From contig JAUIJD010000005.1 in NCBI GenBank assembly GCA_030431475.1, positions 105,935-169,934 of the forward strand: a stretch of DNA of 64,000 bases. Reading direction: 5' to 3'. The position numbers and the translations under genes were made by a program. The DNA comes from Verrucomicrobiia bacterium (GTDB taxonomy: Bacteria > Verrucomicrobiota > Verrucomicrobiia > Verrucomicrobiales > Akkermansiaceae). Positions 9,003 to 19,915 of the stretch are shown here, piece by piece. The notes under the pieces were generated by a model that saw nothing but the letters and a program-made list of their open reading frames with translations, was not told the origin of the DNA and did no database searches. The number at the start of each line of letters is the position of its first letter. The first letter of the stretch is position 1.

Positions 9003-10349
9003 ATGAGGAAGAGGAAACACGACGTCATCGTGGTCGGATCGGGCACGTCGGCCTACTACGCCGCGGAGGGCTTGAACGAGGGAGGGAGGGACGTCGCGAT
9101 CGTCGACGAGCGCCCGTATGGCGGGACCTGCGCGCTGCGGGGCTGCCAGCCGAAGAAGTACCTGGTCTGCAATGCCGAGGCGGTGGCGATGGCGTCCGAC
9201 CTGGTCGGCCGCGGCATCGTGGAGGCCCCCCGGACCGATTGGGCGGCGCTGCAGGCCTTGAAGAACGAGTTCCTCGACGGCAAGCCGGAGAAGCAGGTGA
9301 AGAGCTGGCACGAACAGGGCGTGACGACCTACCACGGGCGCGCCCGGATGACCGGCGAGCGCGAGCTTGCGGTGGGGGACGAGCATCTCACGGCCGACCA
9401 CATCGTCCTCGCCACCGGCGCGAGCCCCCGCTGCGCCGGCTACCGGGGCCATGAACACGCGGTCTTCAGTGACGACTTTCTCGAGCTCGACGCGCTACCA
9501 CGCCGGATCGTGTTCGTCGGCGGCGGCTACATCTCCTTCGAGTTCGCCCACATCGCGGCACGGGCCGGCGCCGAGGAAGTGACCATCCTGCAGCGCTCGG
9601 ACCGGGTGCTGAAGGGCTTCGATGCCGACATGGCGCAGGTTCTCATCGAAGCGGGCGAGAAGGCCGGAGTCCGGGTGGTGATCGAGGAGCCGGTCGAGGC
9701 GATCGAGAAGGAGGGCGAGGTCTTCCGGGTCATCGGCGGATCGGGCAAGGCCTACGCGACCGATCTCGTCGTGGAGGCCACCGGGCGGGTGCCGAACCTG
9801 TCGGTGCTCGAGGGAGGGGCCGGAGGGGTGGAGCACGACCAGGGCGGGGTTGTCGTCAATGCCCACCTCCGAAGCGTCTCCAACCCCGCCGTGTATGCGA
9901 TCGGCGATTGCGCCTCGGCCTCGCCCATGCTGGCCCCGGTGGCGGATGCCGAGGGCAAGCTGGTGGCGCGCAACATCCTCGAGGGGGACGTTGCCGAGAT
10001 GGACTACACGGTGGTGCCGAGCGCGGCCTTCACAATTCCGAACATCGCCTCGGTGGGGCTGACCGAGGAGCAGGCCGCGGCGAAGGGGCTCGAGTTCCGC
10101 GTGAACCGGGGCTCGACCACCGGCTGGCCGTCGTCGAAGCGGATTGGCGAGGACCACGGGGCCTACAAGGTGCTCATCGAGAAGGAAAGCGGTCGCATCC
10201 TCGGCGCCCACCTCGTCCGCCACCACGCGGCGGAAGCGATCAATGTCTTCGGGCTGGCGATGAAGCACGGCATCACCGCGGGCGAGATGAAGGAGTTCCT
10301 GTGGGCGTATCCCACGATGATCTCCGACCTGAAATACATGGTGGGGTGA
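9003..10349 (+). CDS. class I pyridine nucleotide-disulfide oxidoreductase (glutathione reductase-like)
   Basis: 448 residues. FAD site VVGSGTSAYYAA near residue 12; redox-active pair C43-ALRG-C48 in the CxxxxC spacing of the glutathione/mercuric/lipoamide reductase class; second nucleotide site FVGGGYISFEFA; ATGRVPN; FAD ribityl motif YAIGDCA; and a C-terminal dimerisation domain with HHAAEAINVFG at the active-site His-Glu position. It transfers electrons from NAD(P)H to a disulfide or similar substrate in the cytoplasm. The C-terminal vicinal cysteines of MerA are absent, so mercuric reductase is unlikely. The ATG at 9003 starts directly at the FAD strand; a longer in-frame reading from 8808 would run through the hairpin. 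Confidence 0.85.
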   Translation: MRKRKHDVIVVGSGTSAYYAAEGLNEGGRDVAIVDERPYGGTCALRGCQPKKYLVCNAEAVAMASDLVGRGIVEAPRTDWAALQALKNEFLDGKPEKQVKSWHEQGVTTYHGRARMTGERELAVGDEHLTADHIVLATGASPRCAGYRGHEHAVFSDDFLELDALPRRIVFVGGGYISFEFAHIAARAGAEEVTILQRSDRVLKGFDADMAQVLIEAGEKAGVRVVIEEPVEAIEKEGEVFRVIGGSGKAYATDLVVEATGRVPNLSVLEGGAGGVEHDQGGVVVNAHLRSVSNPAVYAIGDCASASPMLAPVADAEGKLVARNILEGDVAEMDYTVVPSAAFTIPNIASVGLTEEQAAAKGLEFRVNRGSTTGWPSSKRIGEDHGAYKVLIEKESGRILGAHLVRHHAAEAINVFGLAMKHGITAGEMKEFLWAYPTMISDLKYMVG

Positions 10350-10555
10350 GTGCGGAGGAGTCCCGGGTCCGTGCCTCCATCTCGATCGGTTGTAGCAAAT
10401 CTTCTCTTATGTAGCCCGGCCCCGGCTTCAAGAATGAGGCGATCACAACCTCCCTCTTGTAGGCGCCACCGCTTTGCCATATTGGATGTGCTGATGAGGT
10501 CTCTTCGTTGGAGAGTCCAGCGTCAGAACAATCAACCCTCAACCATGAAGCATTT

Positions 10556-11191
10556 ATGAAAGCGTTCCATTTGCTGATCGTGATTTTAGGGGCCCTTGGC
10601 CTGGCTATGTCCGAGGGGGCTACGTTGCTATTGGACGATTTCTCGTCAGGAGCCTTCTCCCTGTCCTTCGACGGTGCTACATCAAACTCAGGGCCGTTCA
10701 TCACCCCGCTAACAGACCAACGAACCGTGACAGGCGTTGGTTTTCCCAATTGGACGGCAACCTTGGCTTCGGGTGAACTCGCCTACAGTGTTGATCAGCT
10801 GGAGCCAAGTCCAAGGCGCAATATATTGAGAATTAATTATTATCTATCAATCGGCACATTCAGTATCCTCGGTTATGACGCTTTTGCTGTCGACTTGTCG
10901 GACGTGATCGGAACGGGTGAGTTTGAGGTTCGTGTTAGTGGAAACCCTGGCGCTCCTCCAGACCTCATTGTGCCGATTTCTGGCTCTGGAACCGTCATGT
11001 ATCCGTTTTCTGGTCTGGAAACCTCTTCCTTGCTAGATTCACTGGACTCAGTGACATTTCGCTTCTTTGCGATTTCGGTGGACTTCAGTGCTACGATTGA
11101 CAACATCCGTATCGTCCCGGAGCCGTCCGCATCGCTTCTTATAGGTCTTGGAGTTGCCTCTCTTCTATTCCAACGACGCCGAAGGAAATGA
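10556..11191 (+). CDS. PEP-CTERM sorting-domain protein (first of a tandem pair)
   Basis: 211 residues: a signal peptide (MKAFHLLIVILGALGLAMS), a beta-rich exported domain (LLLDDFSSGAFSLSFDG), and a C-terminal VPEPSASLLIGLGVASLLFQ followed by RRRRK. That tail is the PEP motif, transmembrane helix and basic end recognised by exosortase, so the protein should be anchored and then processed at the outer surface. It is closely similar along its length to the next gene. Both genes are visibly AT-richer than the flanking genes, which suggests acquisition or a different expression class. No exosortase gene lies in the window. Confidence 0.88.
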   Translation: MKAFHLLIVILGALGLAMSEGATLLLDDFSSGAFSLSFDGATSNSGPFITPLTDQRTVTGVGFPNWTATLASGELAYSVDQLEPSPRRNILRINYYLSIGTFSILGYDAFAVDLSDVIGTGEFEVRVSGNPGAPPDLIVPISGSGTVMYPFSGLETSSLLDSLDSVTFRFFAISVDFSATIDNIRIVPEPSASLLIGLGVASLLFQRRRRK

Positions 11192-11218
11192 CCATCGTAC
11201 CCCAACCATGATGCTATT

Positions 11219-11842
11219 ATGAGAACCGTTGTGCTTGTATTGGCTGCTATCTTCTGCTGCTCATCGGTGTCCAGGGCGGCTACTCTGATGCTGGATGATT
11301 TTTCGTCTGGATCCTTCGCATTGGCCTTTGGCGGAACTACCTCACACTCAGGCTCGTTGGTCACTGCTTTGACAGATCAGCGAATGGTCTCAGGTGTTGG
11401 CGATCCAAATTGGACGGCCACCTTGGGCGCTGGTAGCCTTGCCTATGTGGTTGATTCAATGAGCGAAGGGCGCAATTACCTCACGCTGAGCTATTCATCG
11501 ACCGGAACATTTAGTGTCCTTGGGTATAATGCCTTCGCCCTCGATTTTTCAAATGTGGTTGGAGCGGGCGAGCTTATTGTGTCTGTAACTGGATCGGGAT
11601 TAAATAACATCAGGGTTCCCATCTCAGGCTCTGGCACGATCATATCACCATTTTCGTTTCTTGATACAAGTCAGCCTCTCGATTCGCTTTCCTCGATGAA
11701 CTTCCGAATCAACACGATTTCGGAGGACTTTTCAGCGGATATTGATAACGTCCGTCTGGTCCCCGAACCTTGTGCATCGATCCTGTTGATTCTCGGCACT
11801 GGTGGTGCGGTTCTTCGGCGGCGGCGAGAAACTGAAGAGTAG
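11219..11842 (+). CDS. PEP-CTERM sorting-domain protein (second of a tandem pair)
   Basis: 207 residues, a paralogue of the gene 27 bp upstream. Shared stretches include LMLDDFSSGSF (LLLDDFSSGAF in the first), NWTATL, the LTDQR turn, PISGSGT and FSADIDNVR/FSATIDNIR. The PEP-CTERM tail is VPEPCASILLILGTGG with basic RRRRETEE. Even the 20 bp before the start codons is similar, so the duplication took in the translation start. A hairpin at 11852-11874 ends the pair. The function is unknown beyond a likely surface location. Confidence 0.88.
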   Translation: MRTVVLVLAAIFCCSSVSRAATLMLDDFSSGSFALAFGGTTSHSGSLVTALTDQRMVSGVGDPNWTATLGAGSLAYVVDSMSEGRNYLTLSYSSTGTFSVLGYNAFALDFSNVVGAGELIVSVTGSGLNNIRVPISGSGTIISPFSFLDTSQPLDSLSSMNFRINTISEDFSADIDNVRLVPEPCASILLILGTGGAVLRRRRETEE

Positions 11843-11851
11843 AACCGAGTG

Positions 11852-11874
11852 CCGGGGAGTGATTTACTCCCCGG
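11852..11874 (+). terminator. hairpin after the PEP-CTERM pair
   Basis: CCGGGGAGT, a 5-nt loop, then ACTCCCCGG, a perfect 9-bp stem starting 10 bp after the second PEP-CTERM stop. It is followed by only a weak T content, so it is a probable rather than classic terminator. Confidence 0.6.
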
Positions 11875-11913
11875 TCCCACCCTTCGTCGTCAGAGAACCA
11901 GAGTGGCCCGGGT

Positions 11914-12186
11914 ATGTTTCCTTTAGGATCCAGTCCGTCAGGCGCGGGATCCGGTGCCCCGCTTGGACCGCTCATCCTCGCCGGGCTAGCCGTCTGGATT
12001 TCGTCGATCCTGGTGGTGTGGATCTGGGTCAAGCACCGGGATGTCTCGACTCCCAGGAAGCTCCTCTGGACGCTTGTGGTGATGATTCCCCCACTCGGAT
12101 GGATGCTGTTCTGGGGCTTCTTCCGTCCGCCGGGTCGGACGGGCTACGAGACGCCTGACTCCATCACCCACAGCGGGACGGATTGA
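11914..12186 (+). CDS. small membrane protein with PLDc_N-like segment
   Basis: 90 residues with two hydrophobic helices (LILAGLAVWISSILVVWIWV and LLWTLVVMIPPLGWMLFWGF). The second, with its I-P-P-L-G-W-x-x-F/Y turn, resembles the short N-terminal module of cardiolipin synthases (PLDc_N), which also occurs alone in many bacteria. The role is unknown; it probably sits in the inner membrane. It starts 39 bp after the terminator hairpin. Confidence 0.6.
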   Translation: MFPLGSSPSGAGSGAPLGPLILAGLAVWISSILVVWIWVKHRDVSTPRKLLWTLVVMIPPLGWMLFWGFFRPPGRTGYETPDSITHSGTD

Positions 12187-12220
12187 GCGGTATTCGCGGG
12201 CGAGGGTCCGGGGTGGATCA

Positions 12221-12242
12221 GCGCGACGGCGTCGCGCGTCCC
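12221..12242. repeat. 22-bp interspersed palindromic repeat, copy 1
   Basis: A GCGCGACGGCGTCGCGC palindrome followed by GTCCC. The same 22 bp recurs exactly at 56129-56150. Both copies are intergenic, as expected of REP-like elements. Confidence 0.7.
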
Positions 12243-12296
12243 GGTGCCGGGCGGGGTCGTTGACCTGTCGGCATGGTTTCCGCTAGAGGGTGGGGG

Positions 12297-13505
12297 ATGT
12301 CGTTTCTGGGAATGCTGCTTTTGCTCGGTCTGGCTTTCGCGCTTTCCCGGGGGCGGCGGTCCATCCGATGGCGGACGGTCGGCCTGGCCTTCGCGCTGCA
12401 GGTGGCGGTCGGCTTGTGGGTCTTCCGGGTGCCGTGGGGGAGGGTCTCGCTGGAGTGGCTTTCGCTCAAGGTGGCGGCGGTGATTTCGGCGGGCGACGAA
12501 GGCATCGCGTTTCTGTTCGGCCCGCTGGTCGAGGTCGACTCCATCGGCTTCGTCTTCGCCTTGAAGGTGCTGCCGGTGATCATCTTCTTCTCGTCGCTGA
12601 TCGCGGTGCTCTACCACCTGCGGATCATGCAGTGGGTGATCGCGATTCTCGGCGGGGGATTGCGCAAGTTGCTCGGCACCAGCCGGGCGGAATCGCTGTC
12701 GGCGGCGGCGAACATCTTCGTCGGCCAGACCGAGGCGCCGCTGGTGGTGAAGCCCTACGTCGCCCGCATGACCCGTTCCGAACTCTTCGCGGTGATGTGC
12801 GGCGGGCTGGCGAGCGTGGCGGGTTCGGTGCTCGCCGGCTACGCGAGCATGGGCGTGGAGCTGAAATACCTGCTCGCGGCATCGTTCATGGCGGCGCCGG
12901 GCGGCCTGCTCTTTGCGAAGATCCTGATGCCCGAGACGGAGAAGCCGGAGGAGATCACGCTCGACTGGGCCGAGGGCGAGGACAAGCCGGCGAATGTGCT
13001 CGATGCCGCCGCGCTCGGGGCGGGCACCGGGCTGAAGCTGGCGCTGAACGTCGGCGCGATGCTGCTCGCCTTCATCGGCCTGATCGCGCTGATCAACCTG
13101 CTGCTCGGAGGGATCGGCGGATGGATGGGAATGCCCGACCTCAGCCTGGAGAAGATCCTCGGCGGGGTCTTCGCGCCGCTCGCCTGGTCGCTGGGCATGC
13201 CGTGGGGCGACAGCGCGACCGGGGGCAGCCTGATCGGCCAGAAACTGGTGCTCAACGAGTTCGTCGCCTACGTCCAGTTTCAGGAGATCGGCGAAGCGCT
13301 GGGCGAGCGCAGCCGGGCGATCGTCACGGTGGCGCTGTGTGGCTTCGCCAACCTGTCGTCCATCGCCATCCTGCTCGGTGGGCTCGGCGGGATGGCGCCG
13401 GGACGGCGTCAGGAGATCGCGCGCTTCGGGCTGCTCGCCGTGGCGGCCGGGACCTTCTCGAACCTGATGAGCGCGGCGATCGCGGGGCTGTTCTGGACGC
13501 CGTGA
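12297..13505 (+). CDS. nupC: concentrative nucleoside transporter (CNT/NupC family)
   Basis: 402 residues with about ten membrane segments. The family landmarks are [21 protein letters not shown], then [20 protein letters not shown] (the QTEAP nucleoside-binding hairpin), [39 protein letters not shown], and [19 protein letters not shown] near the C-terminus. It takes up nucleosides with Na+ or H+ across the inner membrane. The ATG at 12297 was chosen because GAGGGTGGGGG lies just upstream as a ribosome site; an in-frame ATG at 12273 is possible. It converges on the sulfatase at 13518 with only 12 bp between. Confidence 0.9.
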   Translation: MSFLGMLLLLGLAFALSRGRRSIRWRTVGLAFALQVAVGLWVFRVPWGRVSLEWLSLKVAAVISAGDEGIAFLFGPLVEVDSIGFVFALKVLPVIIFFSSLIAVLYHLRIMQWVIAILGGGLRKLLGTSRAESLSAAANIFVGQTEAPLVVKPYVARMTRSELFAVMCGGLASVAGSVLAGYASMGVELKYLLAASFMAAPGGLLFAKILMPETEKPEEITLDWAEGEDKPANVLDAAALGAGTGLKLALNVGAMLLAFIGLIALINLLLGGIGGWMGMPDLSLEKILGGVFAPLAWSLGMPWGDSATGGSLIGQKLVLNEFVAYVQFQEIGEALGERSRAIVTVALCGFANLSSIAILLGGLGGMAPGRRQEIARFGLLAVAAGTFSNLMSAAIAGLFWTP

Positions 13506-13517
13506 GGTCCGGCGCCC

Positions 13518-14993
13518 CTACCACTTGTTGAACGGCTTCCTGGCGTTCGGATGGGCCGAGGGAAGGAGGGCGTCGGTGTCCTCGCGAAGCTGGTCGAGCT
13601 TCGCCTTCAGCGCGGCGACCCGGTCGGGGTGCTTGTCGGCGAGGTTGTTCCTTTCGCCGGGATCTTTCGCGAGGTTGTAGAGTTCGGGGCCCTTCTTCCA
13701 GTAGTGGTCGATGAGCTTCCAGTCGCCCTCGCGGATGGCGGCCGACGGGAGTCCGCCCTGGTTTCCCCAGTGCGGGTAGTGCCAGAACAAGGGAGCGCGT
13801 TCATGGCGGGCGCCGGGGTCCTGGATCAGGGCGGCGAAACTGGTGCCGTCGACGTGCTGTTCGGGCTGCGGATCCAGCCCGCAGACCTCGAGGATGGTCG
13901 GGTAGAAGTCGGTGGAGATCACCGGTTCGTCGCAGGTCTCGCCGGCCTTGCCCTTTCCGGGCCAGCGGACGATCAGCGGCTCGCGGATGCCGCCCTCGTA
14001 CATCCAGCCCTTGCCGGCGCGGTAGGGGAGGTTGCTGGTGGGCGAGCCTTCGGAGGTCGAGAGGCCGCCGTTGTCGGAGAAGAAGATCACCAGCGTGTCG
14101 TCGGCGACGCCGTTGCGCTCGAGCGAGTCGAGGACCTTGCCGACGGCGGCATCCATGGACTCGACCATGCCGGCGTAGATCGCGTGCTCCTGGACGCTGC
14201 GGTTCTGGCGCGGCGGCTCGGGTTCGAACTTCGCGCCGAGGCCGTCGCGCTTCTTCTTCGCGCGGTATTTCTCGACCAGCGGCTCGGGGGCCATCAGCGG
14301 CGTGTGCACCGAGTAGAAGGGGAGATAGACGAAGAACTTCCCGTCCTTGTGCTCGGTGATGAACTGGTCGACCTCGCTTGCGAGCCGGTCGGGCAGGTGC
14401 TCGCCGTCGGGGCCGTTCGGCAGGGTCGGGTTGTTGTAGGGCGAGAAGTACTTCTTGCCGGTGTAGGGGCCGCCGCGCTCGCCGCCGCCAACGTTGAGGT
14501 CGAAGCCGTGGTCGGTGGGGAATGATCCTTCGGGGCCGAGGTGCCATTTGCCGGCGTGCATCGTCGCGTAGCCCGCTTCCTTGAGGGCCTCGGCCAGGGT
14601 CGTGTGGTCGGCGTCGAGGCGATCGACGTACGGAGCGGGCCGGACCGGCCGGTTGGCGTGCCGTCCGAATTTGCCGTGCTTCTCCGGGTCGTAGTCGTCC
14701 GGAATTTCGGCGAAGGCATTGGGGGCGCCGAAGTAGTCGGTGTTGCGGGTGCGCGCCGGATACTGGCCGGTGAGGATGGACGAGCGGGTCGGCGAGCACA
14801 CCGGGCAGGCGGCGTAGCCGTCGGTGAAGCGGACCGACTCCTTCGCCAGCGCGTTCAGCCGGGGGGTGTCGTAGAAGGTGTCGGGGTTGTTGAAGCCGAC
14901 GTCCATGTAGCCGAGGTCGTCGGCCATGATGAAAACGACGTTGGTGGCCGAAGCGGGGAGCACGGCGGCGGCGAAGGCGGCGAGGAGTTTCAC
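13518..14993 (-). CDS. secreted S1-family sulfatase
   Basis: About 491 residues. From the chosen start the signal peptide is VKLLAAFAAAVLPASA. The core then has FIMADDLGYMDVGF (metal DD at residues 25-26) and the formylglycine motif C66-S-P-T-R followed by SSILTGQYPAR. HAGKWHLGPEG and FFSDNGGL complete the active site. It is exported and cleaves sulfate esters. The start is taken as GTG at 14993 because AGGAG lies immediately upstream and the signal peptide begins there; upstream in-frame sequence reads as intergenic DNA. It differs from the sulfatase at 191-1558, so the two probably act on different linkages. Confidence 0.88.
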   Translation of the reverse strand: MKLLAAFAAAVLPASATNVVFIMADDLGYMDVGFNNPDTFYDTPRLNALAKESVRFTDGYAACPVCSPTRSSILTGQYPARTRNTDYFGAPNAFAEIPDDYDPEKHGKFGRHANRPVRPAPYVDRLDADHTTLAEALKEAGYATMHAGKWHLGPEGSFPTDHGFDLNVGGGERGGPYTGKKYFSPYNNPTLPNGPDGEHLPDRLASEVDQFITEHKDGKFFVYLPFYSVHTPLMAPEPLVEKYRAKKKRDGLGAKFEPEPPRQNRSVQEHAIYAGMVESMDAAVGKVLDSLERNGVADDTLVIFFSDNGGLSTSEGSPTSNLPYRAGKGWMYEGGIREPLIVRWPGKGKAGETCDEPVISTDFYPTILEVCGLDPQPEQHVDGTSFAALIQDPGARHERAPLFWHYPHWGNQGGLPSAAIREGDWKLIDHYWKKGPELYNLAKDPGERNNLADKHPDRVAALKAKLDQLREDTDALLPSAHPNARKPFNKW

Positions 14994-15301
14994 GTCTCCT
15001 AACACGTTCGGCGGGGCCGGTTCGTTACATCCGGGGGCGAGAATCACGGGAATGGGCAATGGAATCGCTTGGGTGTGACAGAATGGGGCGGGCTCCCGGA
15101 GGTGGTCGGGCCTTCCAGGCCCGTGGTCGGGATCGTTGTGATGACGGGCGACGGGGCTGGAAGCCCCGGCCACGGTTCGGGGCGGCCGGCGTGTCGTTCG
15201 AAAGTGCCCACCGCTTTCGTTCGTACCCGAATCGCTTTCCGAGTGACAAGCTTGGGCCTTTCTTTCAGTAAGGGGTCTGCCTTTGTATTTTTGGCAAACC
15301 C
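14994..15301. repeat. 308-bp intergenic region with REP-like hairpins
   Basis: No gene is seen here. Two short GC palindromes stand in it: CGGGCCTTCCAGGCCCG at 15107-15123 and CGGGGCTGGAAGCCCCG at 15152-15168. Both have the small-loop form of REP units. The region lies between divergent genes, so it must also hold their promoters, but no convincing -35/-10 pair could be picked out. Confidence 0.55.
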
Positions 15302-16324
15302 ATGGAGAAGACTATTGCGCTCAAACCCGCGATCGAACTCGGCTTCGTGCCGACCCACGCCGGCTTTCTCGCGGCCCTCGTGCCCGGCGACGATGGACGT
15401 CTGCCCCGCGATGAATCAGGAGAACCGACAGTGATCGGCGCCGTCCGGGAGACCGTCGACCGGGCTGCGGTTGGCGTCACCTCGGTGCAGATCCCGGTGT
15501 TTCCGGGCACGAACCCGGAGGAGTGGGACATGATGATTTCTGCCCTGAAAGAGCTCGTGCCGGCGGTCCAGCTCGTGATCATGATGGGAGGGGTCGATCC
15601 GATGGATCCGGCCGATGAGGAGGCGACGGTGGCTCAGTTGCTGCCGCCGCTCGAGGCGGCGAAGCGCCACGGCGTCCGGCACGTCTCGGCAACTTCCGTC
15701 GAGCAGTGGATGGGGGAGGGGGCGGTGCGCAAGGAGGGCGCGGACTTCGAGGCCGCGGTCGAGCAGCTCGTCAAGGTGCACCTGCGCGCCCACCGTGAGG
15801 CCGGGTTGGCCGGTTCGTGCGTCGAGGCCTGGCACGTCGAGTTCCTCCGCCCGGGCGAGTTCACCACCTTCACCGACCTCGGGCGCCTGTGGACCTTCGT
15901 CAAGGCCGCCAACGCGGCGCTTGGCGAACCCTTTTTCAAGTGCCTGGTCGATGCCGCCCACTGCGGCGACTCGGCTCTCGACATCCCCGCCCACGAGGCG
16001 CTCATCGCCGAGATCGCGGAGGGAGACGGGCTCGGGGTGATCCACGCCTCGGCCAAGACGACACGCGGCTGCCTTTCCAGCGACGACGGCTGGATTGCCG
16101 CGCTCATCGGCGCGGCGGCGCGTTCCGGGAAGCTGAGCCAGGTCTTCGTCGAGATGTTCCGGCACGACGACCCGGTGCTCGCCGGTCTTCGCGAGCTCGA
16201 TCCCCGGCACGGCGTCGATACCTGCGACGGCCGTGACTATCCGCAGGTGGTCGCCGACGGCCTGGCCCAGGTCGCCCGCATCCTGAACAACCACGTGTCC
16301 CGCGGACACCTTCCGACCGCCTGA
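15302..16324 (+). CDS. sugar phosphate isomerase/epimerase-like TIM-barrel protein
   Basis: 340 residues, no signal peptide. The pattern of strands and acidic or His residues (SVQIPVFPG, VIMMGGVD, HVSATSVEQW, SCVEAWHVEF, FKCLVDAAHCGD, VIHASAKTTRG, VFVEMF) fits a xylose-isomerase-like (AP_endonuc_2) barrel with metal ligands near the strand ends. It likely isomerises or epimerises a sugar or sugar acid in the cytoplasm. It is the first gene of a plus-strand run, and the next gene begins 3 bp after its stop. The substrate is unknown. Confidence 0.65.
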   Translation: MEKTIALKPAIELGFVPTHAGFLAALVPGDDGRLPRDESGEPTVIGAVRETVDRAAVGVTSVQIPVFPGTNPEEWDMMISALKELVPAVQLVIMMGGVDPMDPADEEATVAQLLPPLEAAKRHGVRHVSATSVEQWMGEGAVRKEGADFEAAVEQLVKVHLRAHREAGLAGSCVEAWHVEFLRPGEFTTFTDLGRLWTFVKAANAALGEPFFKCLVDAAHCGDSALDIPAHEALIAEIAEGDGLGVIHASAKTTRGCLSSDDGWIAALIGAAARSGKLSQVFVEMFRHDDPVLAGLRELDPRHGVDTCDGRDYPQVVADGLAQVARILNNHVSRGHLPTA

Positions 16325-16327
16325 GCG

Positions 16328-17425
16328 ATGGAGACGATTCACGGAGCGGAGAGCTGGAAGATCGGCAACGACCGGGTGACGCTGTGGGTGACGCGGCGTG
16401 CGGGGATGATGGCGCCGGCGGAATTCGACCTCGGGGGCCGCAAGGTCTCACCGTATTCGCTGTCCCCCTGGACGCCGGACGAATTCGACGACCAACCGGA
16501 CCTGCTGCGCGTCCTCCGCGGCGACTTCTTCTGCCTGCCCTTCGGGCCGCAGGGGGAGGCGCACTACCATGGCGAACCGGCGAATCTCGACTGGAACGAG
16601 GTGGAGGCTGGCGACGACCGGATCGTGATCGGGATGCAGGCCTCCGATTCCGGCGCGTCGCTGGAGCGCGAGATTTCGCTCCGCCCCGGCGAGACCGCGA
16701 TCTACCATGATCATCGGATTTCCGGACTCGAGGGACGGTGGAGCTACGGCAACCATCCGGTGCTCGACGCCTCCGCGGCGGACCCCGGGGCGGTGCGCCT
16801 GAGCGTGTCGCCCTTCCGCTGGGGTTCGGTCTTTCCCGGTGTGTTCTCCGATCCGGAACAGCAGGAACGCCAGATGCTGCTGGGCGGGGCCCGCTTCGAG
16901 GAGTTGTCCTCGGTGCCGATGGCCGACGGTGGCTCGGCGGACCTGACCCGCTGGCCCTACGGCTGGAAGGCGGATGACCTGGTGATGATGGTCTCCGAGG
17001 AGCCGGATGCCGACCATCCCTTCGCCTGGTCGGCGGTGGTCTTCGAGGACCATGTCTGGTTCTCGCTGAAGAATCCCGCCGACTTCCCGGCCACCTTGTT
17101 CTGGCTCTCCGACGGCGGGCGCGACGCCGCGCCGTGGAACGGGCGGCATGTCGGCCGCGTCGGGATCGAGGAAGTCTGCTCGCATTTCTGCAACGGGGTG
17201 GACCTTTCGCGGCAGGACCTGCTGGCCGACGACGGGATCCCCACGTCCCGCGAATTTCGGGCCGATGAGAAGGTGTCGCTGCGCATCATCCACGGTGTGG
17301 CGGCGGTGGCGCCCGGCTTCGGAGCCGTGACCTCGATCACGCCGTCCGGCGACGGCCGCATCGTCATCACCGGTGAGAACGGTGCGACGGTGGAGACCGC
17401 CGTCGACTGGTCCTTTGTCCTCTAA
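16328..17425 (+). CDS. galactose-mutarotase-like (aldose epimerase fold) protein
   Basis: 365 residues, no signal peptide. It is rich in beta strands, and segments such as [23 protein letters not shown] and [14 protein letters not shown] have the H-x-H and G-x-P spacing seen in aldose-1-epimerase/galactose-mutarotase-like folds. It lies between two TIM-barrel sugar isomerase genes with only 3 bp and 19 bp gaps, so it probably belongs to the same carbohydrate pathway as an anomer or epimer converter. The fold assignment is an inference from composition and context, not a firm family match. Confidence 0.5.
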   Translation: METIHGAESWKIGNDRVTLWVTRRAGMMAPAEFDLGGRKVSPYSLSPWTPDEFDDQPDLLRVLRGDFFCLPFGPQGEAHYHGEPANLDWNEVEAGDDRIVIGMQASDSGASLEREISLRPGETAIYHDHRISGLEGRWSYGNHPVLDASAADPGAVRLSVSPFRWGSVFPGVFSDPEQQERQMLLGGARFEELSSVPMADGGSADLTRWPYGWKADDLVMMVSEEPDADHPFAWSAVVFEDHVWFSLKNPADFPATLFWLSDGGRDAAPWNGRHVGRVGIEEVCSHFCNGVDLSRQDLLADDGIPTSREFRADEKVSLRIIHGVAAVAPGFGAVTSITPSGDGRIVITGENGATVETAVDWSFVL

Positions 17426-17444
17426 CCTTCAAACCCTCGAACCA

Positions 17445-18446
17445 ATGAAACTGCACAATGCCATGTGGCCCGGCCTGGTCGGGAAGGAGCCCGACACCGA
17501 CCACCCACCGATCTCGCTCGACCACATGCTCGAGCTCACCACCGCCGCCGAAGTCGACGGGCGCCAGTACGACGGCGTCGACCTCTTCCTTTTCCACCCG
17601 CACACCGATCCGGATGCGTCCGATGCCGACCTCCTGAAGATGGCGGATGACATCGCCGCCAGGGGGCTCAAGGTCGGTTCGCTGGTCGCTCCGGTCTGGC
17701 CGGGCACCGTCGGCGGACCCGCCTTCGGCAGCGGGGAGGATCGGAAGAACTTCGTGCTGGCGGTCGAGAAAGCCTGCCGCATCGCCAAGCTCCTCGACGA
17801 CCACGGCGTGCGCGAGTCCGGCGTGATCCGCGTCGACACCGCCGGTGGCACCGAGGACTTCGCGAAGGACCCGGTCGGCAACACCAAGCTCGTCGCCCAG
17901 ACCTTCCAGGAAGCCGGCAAGCTGGCCGAGCAGCACGGTCAGCGCATCGCCGCCGAGGGCGAGATCTGCTGGGGTGGACTGCATTCGTGGAAGGCGGCGC
18001 TCGACACGCTCGAGGCGACCGCCATGCCCGGCGTCGTCGGCTTCCAGGCCGACCTCGCCCACACCTACCTCTACCTCATGGGCTACAACGCGCCCGAGGC
18101 GGCACTGGTCCAGGAAGGCGACTCGGACGAGAAGTTCTGGGCCGCCTACAAGACCATGACCGATGCGCTGCGCCCGTGGACGATCGACTTCCACGTCGCC
18201 CAGAACGACGGCACCGTCCACGGTACCGGCAGCCACGACAAGACCGGCCGCCACTGCCCGGCGGACGACCCCAACGGCAAGCTCGATATCGCCAGGTGCT
18301 CGACCTACTGGCTCGAAGGGGCCGCCGAGCGCGGCATCAAGCACATCTGCTGGGACGGCTGCATGTTCGACAATTCCGTCCTCGAGGATCCCGCCACGTG
18401 GAACGCCATCCTCAAGGCGATGATCGACGTCGACAAGGCGCTTTGA
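17445..18446 (+). CDS. xylose-isomerase-like TIM-barrel sugar isomerase/epimerase
   Basis: 333 residues. The barrel pattern is clear: [48 protein letters not shown] (a catalytic Glu with a following His), [27 protein letters not shown], then HICWDGCMF at the C-terminal strand. These are the metal and acid/base positions of the AP_endonuc_2 family. It is cytoplasmic and translated 19 bp after the mutarotase-like gene. Together with 15302-16324 it gives the cluster two such enzymes, as seen in Verrucomicrobia sugar-acid or polyol pathways. The substrate is not assigned. Confidence 0.7.
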   Translation: MKLHNAMWPGLVGKEPDTDHPPISLDHMLELTTAAEVDGRQYDGVDLFLFHPHTDPDASDADLLKMADDIAARGLKVGSLVAPVWPGTVGGPAFGSGEDRKNFVLAVEKACRIAKLLDDHGVRESGVIRVDTAGGTEDFAKDPVGNTKLVAQTFQEAGKLAEQHGQRIAAEGEICWGGLHSWKAALDTLEATAMPGVVGFQADLAHTYLYLMGYNAPEAALVQEGDSDEKFWAAYKTMTDALRPWTIDFHVAQNDGTVHGTGSHDKTGRHCPADDPNGKLDIARCSTYWLEGAAERGIKHICWDGCMFDNSVLEDPATWNAILKAMIDVDKAL

Positions 18447-18496
18447 CCTGACGGACCGCGGACTTCACTCCGCATCTTCAACCCAACCCAATTTCC

Positions 18497-19816
<1,320 letters not shown>

Positions 19817-19842
19817 AGGCGAGGCCACCGTCCACACCAAAG

Positions 19843-19902
19843 GGAGCGCCGGCTTCAGCCGGCATCTTCCGAACCCTCCAAGCCGGCTGAAGCCGGCGCT
19901 CC
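19843..19902. repeat. REP-like inverted repeat between cupin and dehydrogenase genes
   Basis: Two 21-bp arms that are exact reverse complements lie at 19843-19863 and 19882-19902, with an 18-nt spacer. Each arm is itself partly palindromic (GCCGGCTTCAGCCGGC). This double structure is typical of BIME/REP elements. The spacer ATCTTCCGAACCCTCCAA is unpaired. Confidence 0.8.
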
Positions 19903-19915
19903 ATTTGAAACCATC

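Noticed and set aside
9003..10349. Mercuric reductase
   Set aside because: No N-terminal heavy-metal domain and no C-terminal vicinal Cys pair; no mer genes nearby.
10491..10555. CTGATGAG followed by a small hairpin, recalling a hammerhead ribozyme core
   Set aside because: The GAAA core strand and third helix are missing; only a weak CTGA/TCAG hairpin remains.
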